Of a stretch of DNA of 64,000 nucleotides, positions 19,682-29,000 are shown one piece after another. The DNA is from Euglena gracilis (taxonomy: Eukaryota; Euglenida; Euglenophyceae; Euglenales). Both the position numbers and the translations under genes were made by a program. How positions within the stretch are numbered: the stretch's first letter is position 1; every line of letters starts with the position of its first letter. The notes below the pieces were generated by a model. The model was given only the letters and a program-made list of their open reading frames with translations, did not search any database and was not told the origin of the DNA. The stretch is from positions 19,981,462 through 20,045,461 of the forward strand of contig CP154955.1 in assembly GCA_039621445.1 (NCBI GenBank), read 5' to 3'.

Positions 19682-20422
19682 TTGTTTGACACAACAGAAA
19701 AAACGTCCAGGTTGCACCATTGTGCGTGAGGTTGGCAGACAGCAGAAACATTTGGTTGATTGGTTTATTTTAATAGATGTGTGGAATTAGTTCTTCTCTG
19801 AACTTTCTCAGAAAACCTGATTTTACAGTCCATTTTCTCTCATTTTTCAGAAGAAAAATCACCAAAAAACGAAAATTTCCGACCACATTGTGCATGTAAA
19901 TGGCTCAAAGCTTGTCAGAAATTCCTTGATTGACAAACTCCTCTTAGTGGTCTCATACTTCCCGGAGTTTTCATATTCCATGATTTGTTGTTGCTAGAAC
20001 GACACACATACGTTGCAACACACCTTGACCAGAACACAATAGATCCAGAAAAGCAAGACGACTATTAGATTCAAAATTTTTCGACTGTCATGGTTTGATC
20101 CTGTAAAAAAAAAATTAGTTTTGATGATGCGGAGAGCTCCATTTTGAGTTGCTTCGACTGATTTTCAAGAATGTTCGCGGCATGCAGCTGAGCAAACCCC
20201 TGGACAATGATGCCCTGCCCCGGGATACAACTGTGGAATAGACGGCAAAAAAAACATACCCAGAGTTGGTGTCCAGGAAAGCGAAAACGAGTCGCCGGTC
20301 AGAATACACTACCCAGCCAGCTGGGAGCGGAGGAGGCGGTCCTCGTACGCCTGGACACCGATGGCGTGTGCCATCCGCAGTCCCTCCAGCTCTGCTGCTG
20401 CGTCCTCAGCCTGAGGGCCCCA
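10470..20422 (-). CDS. Gene of unknown function, acidic/basic nuclear-type protein
   Basis: Exons 20313-20422, 17104-17160, 16960-17005, 15636-15760, 13518-13607, 13123-13203, 11713-11826 and 10470-10589. From 17160 to 13123 and again into the last exon the phases agree. The product has a helical start (AEDAAAELEGLRMAHAIG), a nuclear-localisation-like KRRRMDPPK, two similar acidic-basic blocks (VEEEEEAPRRITQ and AAEEEEEPRRVTRQ), a proline-rich middle, LAKKRVLIRSGDDQ, a basic helix RLLLRRMQGSVLDEG, and a lysine/glutamate tail ending GKRARKK. No family recognised. Composition suggests a nuclear, perhaps chromatin-related, protein (inference). More exons may lie between 20.3 and 17.2 kb. Confidence 0.55.
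11713..11826 (-). CDS. Unknown gene exon, basic helix ending FSIFQIPYK
   Basis: Donor AAG|GTCCCC. ETQRLLLRRMQGSVLDEGLT, RRGSRSEQAFSIFQIPYK. The acceptor is one of several AGs between 11826 and 11855; 11826 keeps phase 0. Confidence 0.68.
11938..12807. repeat. Long imperfect (TG)n satellite in an intron
   Basis: About 870 bases of TG with GAG, GGG and TTG interruptions, between two exons of the unknown gene. Confidence 0.97.
12806..12972. repeat. (TGTGC)n pentanucleotide array
   Basis: About 33 copies of CTGTG, decaying at the end to TTGTG and TTGGG. It directly adjoins the TG satellite, from which it probably arose. Confidence 0.96.
13123..13203 (-). CDS. Unknown gene exon, LAKKRVLIRSGDDQ
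   Basis: Acceptor ccgtaccacag, donor CAG|GTTGAC, exactly 27 codons. DLAGAPQPPPSPGLAKKRVL then IRSGDDQ. Confidence 0.7.
13518..13607 (-). CDS. Unknown gene exon, NPSDLCVYGKALLPPGQKTGE
   Basis: Acceptor cccctccctcag, donor GAG|GTGGTT, exactly 30 codons, phase 0 at both ends. Confidence 0.65.
14226..14437. repeat. (GAA)n / (GGA)n trinucleotide tract
   Basis: A pure purine strand of about 210 bases, GAA then GAGGAA then GGA. A homopurine tract able to form triplex DNA. Confidence 0.97.
14511..15605. mobile_element. TIR element with (TTCGTGATTG)n subterminal arrays
   Basis: Ends CACCGGTTCGTGC and its exact inverse GCACGAACCGGTG. A decamer TTCGTGATTG is repeated inside each end (14541-14570 and 15545-15592). 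It carries a nested smaller TIR element (14909-15281). No coding capacity recognised. Confidence 0.75.
14909..15281. mobile_element. AATAATACCCC-family TIR element, copy 1
   Basis: TAACCCCCCAAATAATACCC at the left, inverse at the right. Inner copies of CGGGCCGGGACTT(A/C)GGGCGAAAA. 373 bp. Confidence 0.75.
15636..15760 (-). CDS. Unknown gene exon, AAEEEEEPRRVTRQ block
   Basis: Donor CAG|GTGTGC. From acceptor gaccgcag, two bases plus 41 codons: PAKAQDEDAAAEEEEEPRRV, TRQASSGSAASQPTPPRTAK then Q. It lies only 30 bp from the TIR element at 14511-15605. Confidence 0.72.
16455..16683. mobile_element. Small TIR element, GTCCAACGACC family
   Basis: CCCCTTGTCCAACGACCG at the left and exact inverse CGGTCGTTGGACAAGGGG at the right, extended by ACCTCCCC. 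Three internal copies of CGTCTCTGACCNGG. Confidence 0.8.
16960..17005 (-). CDS. Unknown gene exon, VEEEEEAPRRITQP
   Basis: Acceptor tttcctgcacag, donor A|GTTGCT. Fifteen codons plus one base. Resembles the EEEEEPRRVTRQ block in the next exon, so an internal duplication is likely. Confidence 0.62.
17104..17160 (-). CDS. Unknown gene exon, basic NLS-like peptide
   Basis: Textbook splice sites: cctctctccacag and AAG|GTGAGC. Nineteen codons, RQSIAQRSPAKRRRMDPPK. Confidence 0.78.
17690..18360. mobile_element. Degenerate element with ATAAGAAACCCC repeats and HTH-like remnant
   Basis: Many ATAAGAAACCCC units at both sides, and two copies of CGG(G/T)ATTCTGGTATTTGGGGG. Between them, minus strand 17860-17965 reads YNEDFKLKVIDSASTSTIGQ then ALSKVGFQKW, like the start of a pogo/Brinker-type DNA-binding helix-turn-helix. 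Probably a transposase remnant. Confidence 0.5.
18620..18900. repeat. (TA)n and (TC)n low-complexity region
   Basis: TATATA-rich sequence followed by CTCTCT runs. Confidence 0.9.
19080..19680. repeat. (GGT)n then (GCT)n trinucleotide tract
   Basis: About 490 bases of GGT with interruptions, then about 27 GCT units. Long open frames across it are artefacts. Confidence 0.97.
20313..20422 (-). CDS. Unknown gene exon, AEDAAAELEGLRMAHAIGVQ
   Basis: Acceptor ggcaaggcag, donor GG|GTAGTG, 36 codons plus two bases. Helical WGPQAEDAAAELEGLRMAHA then IGVQAYEDRLLRSQLAG. Confidence 0.7.
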
Positions 20423-22189
20423 CTGCCTTGCCACACAGCCGGAGGGGGGTGAAGAGGTGCAGTTCTGCCCTCTTTCCAAAAGAATGAAGAGACAAGGAAA
20501 CCCCCCCAACTCACAAAAGAAGGCCCAAAAAGCCCCCCCCCATCTGGAGTTTCCCGTAATGGAGCCCCGGAATTTTGGGACCGTTTGGGGGTCATCATTT
20601 TCATTTGGGGGGTGTACGGCAACTTCTACGCGTAAAACACTCTCCGTAGAACTGCCATCCTACAGCTGACAGCTTCCTGTTGCTGGCCAATCAGAGGGGC
20701 CTTTCGGTTGATTCCGTTAACTGCAACCTGTCAACACAATGATGACCTGGCAGTGAGAGGTAGTGGTGGCGAATGTGCCAAGGGTTCAGCAACTTAAAAG
20801 TGACGAATGCAAACAAGTGAAAATGTAATCAGAGCCTCAAAAATTCAGACTGGAAGTGAGTCAGGCAGTCTGGGCCATGGATGGAACCAAAGATCTCTCT
20901 TCACATCAAATGTTTTGTCGAGATGGTGGCAGTGGGCGAAAGGAAGTCTCATAATGTTGTACCAGTTCTGATGTGATACTGGAGCCGTCATTTCGAAGCT
21001 GCTTGAAACCTGAGTGCCCAACGTGAAAACACGCCTTGGTCAGGGAGAATTATTCCAAAGCAGTCAATGGCAATCAATGTTTCTCTTGAAATGTGAGTAT
21101 TTCTGAAATGTATGTGAATGTATCACATCAGACGGTCTCGTTGGTATCAACAACGATGCTTCATTTGTGCAGTGTGCTGGAATATCCGGAAAAACTTCCT
21201 AGCATTGAGAAGTGGCGTTGTGTGTAAAGCTGTCAGCGAAGGAACAGCGAACGAAACCGAGTGCCCCCAGGATTTGGCCACTTGGTGAACAGTGAGAACG
21301 CGAACATGGAGATAGATTGCTTCACCGAAAAATTGGTCAGGCAGCCCAGGAAAATTTGAAGGCCTAAGTTGTAACCGTCGGCAGCCAGTCGTGTAAGTCC
21401 TATTAAGAGCTCAGCATTATTCAAAAGCTGGGAAAATCCTGGTGGTATTTATGAATGAATTTATGAATGATGCACAAAGGTTGAGATGGATACAAAAACT
21501 GAATGTCAACCTGTCATCTCTTCTGTAACGTGCAACAGACAGAGTTGAACAGACAGACAGACGAATACATGGATGGATGGACAAACCAACGCCTATGGCC
21601 TTCTTCTTTTAGACCCAGAACCTGCCGGGCCACAAGAACAACAAGCAATACTGCCCCCTGGAGAATTTCCTACCACTCTGACCTCAAGCACAGCTTCGGC
21701 ATGGTTTGGGAGGGGGAGTCAGGGGTGCCCTTCTCGGCCTGGTCCGTCCTCAGCAGTGCGGCAAGGCACAACTGCCGGCACACACCTCTTCAGGACATGG
21801 GGGATCCCTGTGCTGAGAGCATTGGGATGGCTGACTATCTTGATGGGGGGGGGGGGCGTACTGGATCCTGGCTGCACTGCTGAGCTGGGCTGCCCATCAG
21901 GTGCTGGTTAGAGCGGTCCAAATTGCCAAAGGCCTGAAGTGGAGAAGTGCCAACAAACAGACAAAGAAAGCCTCCAACCTCAAAACCCTGTTTTAAAACC
22001 CATTTTGACCACTTATTTGACCGAAATTTCTAGCATTTATGTGCGGAAAAAAATAAGCTTTGAGCTGGGCCCTGTCACAAAAAACATGGGTTTGGCAACT
22101 AGGGAGGGGGGATGCTGCTGTGACTGGGCTGGGCCGAAATCGGGCCCGCTGCAGCATGCACAGAGGGTCTGCATAACCTTTAGGGGATG
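20423..22189. other. Intergenic, no convincing gene
   Basis: Unique sequence of lower GC. A 63-codon minus ORF (21233-21424, AELLIGLTRLAADGYNLGLQ) has protein-like composition but no recognised motif or splice support. Confidence 0.4.
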
Positions 22190-22322
22190 CGTGGCTGCCG
22201 GGCGTACTCCTGGGTGGCCGGCCGCATGCTGGGCGGGACGGGCGCCAGCTTGGGCGGGCTGGTGCGGCCCCCGTGGCGGCAGGCGGGGCACGGCAGACGG
22301 TCGTTCCAACAGGGATTTATGG
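22190..22322 (-). CDS. C-terminal exon, CPACRHGGRTSPPKLAP..RIP stop
   Basis: CWNDRLPCPACRHGGRTSPP then KLAPVPPSMRPATQEYARQP and RIP with TAA. Clearly coding and ends a minus-strand gene. It probably ends the EF-hand gene but phase to the exon at 24 kb cannot be shown. The upstream acceptor ctgttgccag is followed by a frame break in a G/C run. Confidence 0.6.
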
Positions 22323-25300
22323 GCAGCCGGGAGGGGGGTCATCCCCCCCCCTCTCCTGGCAACAGAGAGGGGGGAGTGGGTCGCCCCCCCCCCACCTCAT
22401 ACCCAACAAGGACTTTTTGGTTTAAGGGCCAGCAGAGGAAAGATGCTTGTGCGAATTGGTTGAACCAAGAACGTTCTTCGAAGACAGTTTTAGAACGTTT
22501 TAAAAACGTCACCCTTGGTACTTTTTCCACATCTCCGATGGGGTCGACCCGAAATCCCCGAAACACAACAAAATCAATCCTTCCAGATCAAAAAACACCC
22601 CCCTTTTTGTTCCGATAAACAAAAACCACTCTGTGAATGGGAGAAAACTTTTAAAAAGGTTTTGGGGTATGCACCGACAGGGGATGATCACCATCCGGAT
22701 TGCAGAGTCAAGGCCTCACACACATATTTTTTAGGGGTCTTCCGGTTCCTGCTTCAGTGTGAAATCCTTCACATAGGATTGGGGAAAAAATTGCCAGATA
22801 TGAAACTGTCGAGGGGAGGAAATCTCCAAATAATTAGATAAGGCCCAAAAATATGACCCCCCCCAGAGGCCAAAGTTAAGAACACTTCTGAAGGCTTCCA
22901 GCGACCTAAAAATAAGACCTGGGTCTTATTTTGGGGCAGAGAGTTAAACCCTCCCCCCAAACAACACCCCCCGAGATAACACCCCCCCTTGGGGTCCGAC
23001 TTCAACCGAAAAAATAATAGCCCCCCCCCCCCCAATTTCGGCCACCGACCTCGATTTTTGCCTGAAAAAAAATGTGGTTGAACGGCAAAAAAAATGACCA
23101 AAAAATGGGTTTTTGTGGACCATCTTGCATCCAAACATGCCAATTTGTACCGAAAGGTGCAAAAAAAATGAAAAAATGGGAGTGATTTTGGGTCTTATTG
23201 ATTTTTCGGAAATTTTCGAAAACTTTGAAACATACCCCCAAACAATACCGCCCCTCTCGGACGGGGACTTTGGGTGAAAAAATAAAATAATCCCTGGGGG
23301 TATTATTTGGGAGGGGGGTTAACTTTGTTTTGGGTTCTTTTGTGTTTACGACAATTCAGTACATCGTCTCTGCGGAGGGATTATTTTTTAAGGCACCTTA
23401 ACAAACCTTTGAAAAAAACTTTAAAACCCTTAAAAAATGTTTGGTCAAAATGCCTTAAAAACCTTAAAAAATCTTAAGAAATTTGTCCTGGAAATCTTTC
23501 GAAATCCGAGCAAAAATAAAGTTGCAAAATCTTGGCAAAAAACAAGCCAACTCCGAAGGGGGGGGGTTTCTGGCATCGACGGAACATTTGTCTATCCCCC
23601 CAAAACTCAAAAGAATGGGCTTTTGAACTTTCTGATCTTCAACATGGACCGACGTTGCTTCGATATCCATGTGGCTCTTTCGCCGCCCTTGGAAAATAGA
23701 CGCCTTAAAAATTCTTGAAATTTTCGAAATGCAAACCTTTTGAAAAAGAAACCTTAAAGAACGCCTCAAAAAACTATAAAAATTTTTGAGAATTTTCGTC
23801 TCAAAAAAATCAATGCCTGTCTCTGCCCCCCCTGGGCGACGGGCTTGGGCGGAGACGGCGTCGAGGTTCAGCGGCCGCGCGTCCCACGGCGGACGGCCCC
23901 GCCGGGAGCCGCTGTGGCCCGCCGCCCGCCCGGCGCGCGACGCGCTGCGCTCCGAGATGGGCGGGAAGGAGGACCCGAACGACTCGTCCAGCGGCCGCGG
24001 AGAGGGGCTGCGGTGGGTGGTGGGCCGGCCGCAGGGAGGCCCTCCGGCATCCACGGGCCCTCCCCTGCAACGCCGGCCGGGGCAACAAGGACCCAACAAC
24101 AATGCGACGCAAACACACAACCCCACCCCTGCCAAGTCACTGTTTCCCAAACCCAAACCCACCATCCACTTCTTCCGAAACCCACCAACGCACAACCCTC
24201 TCCCCCCCCCTCCCCCGAGGCCAGACCAAACCACACCCACCCATCCAAAATCGGCAGAAAACCAGGAAGAAACTTACGGCCAGGCCCAAGACCTGGCCGG
24301 ACTGACCCATAATGCACCTCACCTCCACCGGGGGGGGGGGGGGGCAGCAGGTTGGCTGGGCCACAACCCAGCCAACCACACTCGAAAATTCCAGCCCCTT
24401 GGGGGGGGGGGGGGCTCACCAGTGCTTATTGACTCCATGGTCCAGGCAGCTGAAAATATGGATTCGGACTGGAGGTTGCTTAGACGACTGGACCAGCGTG
24501 ACTGGATAAGAAAGGACTTCAGACAATATCAGTTGTCCAAAGCCTCAATCCAAAGGAGACATGGACCAAACGCTTGTGGGGCCAAGGGATTCTGTCTTTT
24601 TGGCTATGGGTCGAGACAACTGTCCGGACGCAGACGCCGACCCTTTCTTTCGCGCCGCCCTGCCCGGTCCAGGCTGGTGGGCCGGAGGGCCGGGGCCTCG
24701 TCGCCGCCCCACGGCGCCGCGCCGGTGTCGGGGGGCTGCAGGAAGGGGAACAGCGCACTGTCCAGCGTGAGGGGCAGGCGGGGATGGGACGCCCCTGAGG
24801 AGCAGGCTTCTTTACACCAACCCTGGGCTGGGGAGGGGGCGCTTTGTGCTACGCCTACCCATAGCTATGCTCGCAGCCCCCCCCCCCCCCGGGAGGTGAG
24901 TCCCCAGGGTCCGAGTGCCGCCGACCAAGACAACTTTCCCTTAAAAATAGCCATTTTCGGTCCCCCAGCGCGGGAGGTGTGCTGTAACACTGCCCACCCC
25001 AGAAAACCAAAACCCCGACCCTTCAAGTGGTGGGGGCTGATTGGACAACCCTCACCCACCGCAGCACCGTGCCAGGGATTTTCTGGACCTGACTTGAATG
25101 GTCGTGCCAGGGGGTCGGAGCAACCCACCCACCACCCACAGGGCTGTCAGATGTTCAGCCTGGACTCCCTGCACCAGCCCCACCCCCCCTGGGCAGGAGG
25201 GAGCTGCGGTGAGAGAACGGCTCCGGGGGGGAGGAGGGGGGCAGGCTGTGGCGCGTGCAGCGGACGTCCTGCATGTAATGCTGCGCCGAGGCGAGGCTGG

Positions 25301-25460
25301 AGCCGGCCCGCTTGGGGGCCCTGGCCTTGGGGGCAGGGGCGAGTTGGGGCAGCTGGTTGGGGGTGGGGAGCATGGACTTACTCAGTGACCCCCAGGCAGG
25401 GCATCAAGTGAGCGGGGAGGTGGGGGGGTCCTCCTCCCCGCTGCGCGCGCGCACGCACAC

Positions 25461-25511
<51 letters not shown>

Positions 25512-25989
25512 AGGGAATTTCTTAAGGACCCCCGGGGGGGGGGGGGGGCCAGCCTCCGGCTGGGAAAAAGGCTGCTGGCTGGATGAGCTGCTGGCTGGAC
25601 CCCCCCGGGGGGGGGGGGGGGTCCGGGGCGGGAGGGGGCTGGGCTGGGCTGGGTCGGTGAAAAACAAATTTTCTAACACATTTTTGCCATTTTCGACATT
25701 TTGGTGGATCGAGCTAGATCAAGGCTGGGGGGCTGTGGTGGAGGAAGCTGTGACGAGGGGGAAAAATGCAGGGATAGGTGAGCTGGGCAGCCCAGTTGGC
25801 TGGCCAGCCTGCGGCCGGCTGGCCCGGCCTCCGGCCGGAGGCCGGGCTGGACCCGACTTTCAGTCGACCCCCGTGGGGGGGGGGGGGGGCTCCCAGCCCG
25901 AACTTGGGCTGCTGGCTGGATTTGAGTTGCTCGCTTGTTGGCCCCCCCCCGGGGGGGGGGGGTAGGGTACCCTCCGGCTTAAGAAATTC

Positions 25990-26037
<48 letters not shown>

Positions 26038-29000
26038 GCCTGAAAAGGGCCAAAAAAAACGCGCTTTTGCACACTTTTTTTTGAAAAGTTGGCCAAAACA
26101 CATTCCAAAAAATTCATATTCTCCAACGCTTTGTGACCGAGAAAAAAATTTTGGTCCCGAGGGGTCCCGGACACCCCCCCCCTCGGGTCTGAAGGTGGAG
26201 GGGGGGTCTGGACCCCTCCCCCCCTGCGCAAAACCAACGCTCACTGCCCTGCCCTGCCCCCACTTTTTCCCCCAGGGCCAAACACCCCCCAGCCCCAACC
26301 CTCCCCTCACCACCCACCCACCCACTCACCCAGTCCAAAACCACCTGAGGTTGGCCAACAACCCTTACCAACCCCCCCCCCCCGGGAAACTGTCACCTGA
26401 CAGGTTGGACGGTACCGGGGACCCTGACAGTCTCCCAGGCGGGACCCTGACAGGTTCTCGAGCATGACAGTTTCCCGGGGGGGAGTAGGTACCAACCCAG
26501 CTTCCAGCCAAGTTGGGCGTATCTGTGGATTACTGAGGGAGGGAATTCGGTGGTCCACCCACAATCCACCCACCCCATCCAAACCATCAAAACCACATCC
26601 ACCCATCCCTTCCAAGGGGGTCCTGCAGAGCTCAGGTGAATGCATGGTGGGGATAGGCGGGCCTGAATATGCTATGAATGGCTCCAAATCAAATGGAAAC
26701 GTTTCAAAGTGCTCACAGAAGGGAAAGGATCAGAGAAGAGGATTTTGACGAATGGAGCAACCCATGTCAGGATAATGAGGACAACCATCTTCATTGGCAA
26801 ACAGCCGCAAGTGATGTGCAAAAAGGGTCGTTAAACGCAGAGGAACAACAAAAGAGAATAGCAGTCAGACCAGTGCACTGACGCCGGGGTGCTGGGTTCA
26901 AATACAGGAACCATAAAAAGCAACCTTCAACTTAACTTGAAGGCCTCCATGGAGGGTCCTACAAGCACCTCCCAGTGCAGTTGACATGGGGGGTCATACA
27001 CAAGCCGTGTTACGGGCACCGCACCATCGATTTGAGGCCCACATCACCATGACATCAACAACACCCATTGGAGCGTTCATATCTGAGTCATAGATTGGGG
27101 AAGAGATCATTTGATTTTGATAAGTTGCCACAAATGCGAGCCACCATGCGCAGATTGCCCCTGGGCGGTGGCCCCGGACTCCTCCATTTCCGCCAGCTGC
27201 TTTGTCAGGGCGGAAAGGCGGGTCGAGGGCCGCTCATGGAATGGGTACAGCCGGTCCTCCACCCGCCGCTCCAGGTACCCCTGCCTGCAGGGGGGCATCG
27301 GGTGAGCGCACACACCTCCCCGTAGCTTGTGTCTCAAATGTGAGCCGCCCCACCGCACCATTGCTTACCGACCCCCAGGGGAGGGAGGTCACTTTCCACT
27401 TTCAAAAAACCAGTCAGTCGCTTTTCAAAAACCGGTCACCCACTTCCTGCCCCCTGGGGGGGGGGGGGTCGGTCACTTTAGCTGGTCGGCCAAAAAATGG
27501 CCAAAAATCAAAGGATTTTTGTATAAAAAAACCCCAAAAAAATCCGTCGCCTTCGGCGGTCTGTGGCCACTTTCGGCCAATCCTGGCCACCCAAGGGGGG
27601 GGTAGGGGAGTCTGGAGCCAAAAACCAGTCAGTCACTCTGCAAACCCCTGCCAATCACCCCCGGGGGGGGGGGGGGAGGGGGGGTCGGACGCACCTTAAG
27701 CAACAGTATGCGCCCGACCTGACTTGGCGCAGTGCCCGCCCCAACGCGAGACCAGCCCGGTGGAAAACAGCCACCTCAGGGTCAGCCCCGGAGGCCCGGC
27801 CCACCCAGGGCCCCCCTGCCCGCAGGTGGGGCAGCGCGGGGCCCTTCTTCCGACGCCGGGGCAGGTCGGGCCGGAAGGCCGGCACGCACGAGTCCAGCTG
27901 TCGCCGCAGGTCCTCCGCCGGGGACCGGCCAGCGCCCGACAGAGAAGCCCGCACCGGGGCCATCCACGCCCCCAAACCCACGCCATACCATGGCCTCCGA
28001 CCCGGGGGGGGACTCCCCACTTTCAAAAAAATCAGTCAGTGACTTTTGAAGAACCAGTCCCTGTGGGGACTCAAGCCACTCGAGCCAAAAAAAAAACGCT
28101 CAAAATCAAGACCACTTTTGGTCATTTCGGGAGGTCCTGAGCCAAAAACCAGCCAGCCACTACAGAAAAACCAGTCAGTCACCCCCCCCCCCAGGATGTG
28201 GGGTCGGACACACCTTAAGCAACGGCATGACCGGCAACCATCGATGTTCTGTACAGTGCCAGTCACACAACGTTGGTGGCGGGTGTTTCCAGGGGGGGGG
28301 TCGTCCTTGGCCATCTGCTCCATGGATGTGACGGGAATGGCAAAAGTAGTGATAATGATAAATGCCAGTATGCGGGTCCTTTGAGGAGTTATGCACTCAA
28401 GACCCCCCTTCAAAGTACAAAAAAAATATGGGTAAAGTGATGGGAGTGTTTAATTAGGATGAACTAGGGTATGGTGCTGAGTGTGGTGCTAAATACAAGG
28501 AGAGAGCAAAGGAAAAAATGGACGCCTCTTTGTGCCGAAAAGGGAAAGTTTCCTTCACTTTTTGGGCCCGCTGTTCAACTCGAAAGCCTTAGCATGCAAA
28601 AAAAACAATACCTCAACAACAACGCCAACAAAGGCTTTTGAAAAATATTGGAACTTGCACTCGCCTTGTCTAAGCACCCCGGATTTTCTTTCTTTTAAAA
28701 GACATCATGACACCGAATTTCATTTCGGAAGCTTTCGACAATGCAGAAATTGTTATTCTTGGCAAATAAATCAGTCTATTCCTCTCTGGCCTTGCCATTG
28801 CTGGGGAAAAAAATGTTTTCTCTTCTTTGGCTGACTCGACGGCTTGTGTTTGTGCACAATCACGGAACTGTGGGGGACTCTCAGGGCGGTGTCTGGCAGT
28901 TAAGGGGAGTTGGAGGCGACCTTCCTCAAAACGCCTGGAGGGGGCTTAAAAGTGTTGCTGTTGGTCTGCACATACAGTGTGCCTTTGTGTGTGAGGTGCT

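Noticed and set aside
18903-19790. Very long open frames on both strands (poly-Pro, poly-Thr, poly-Gly, poly-Gln)
   Set aside because: They are translations of the GGT and GCT microsatellites, open in several frames at once.
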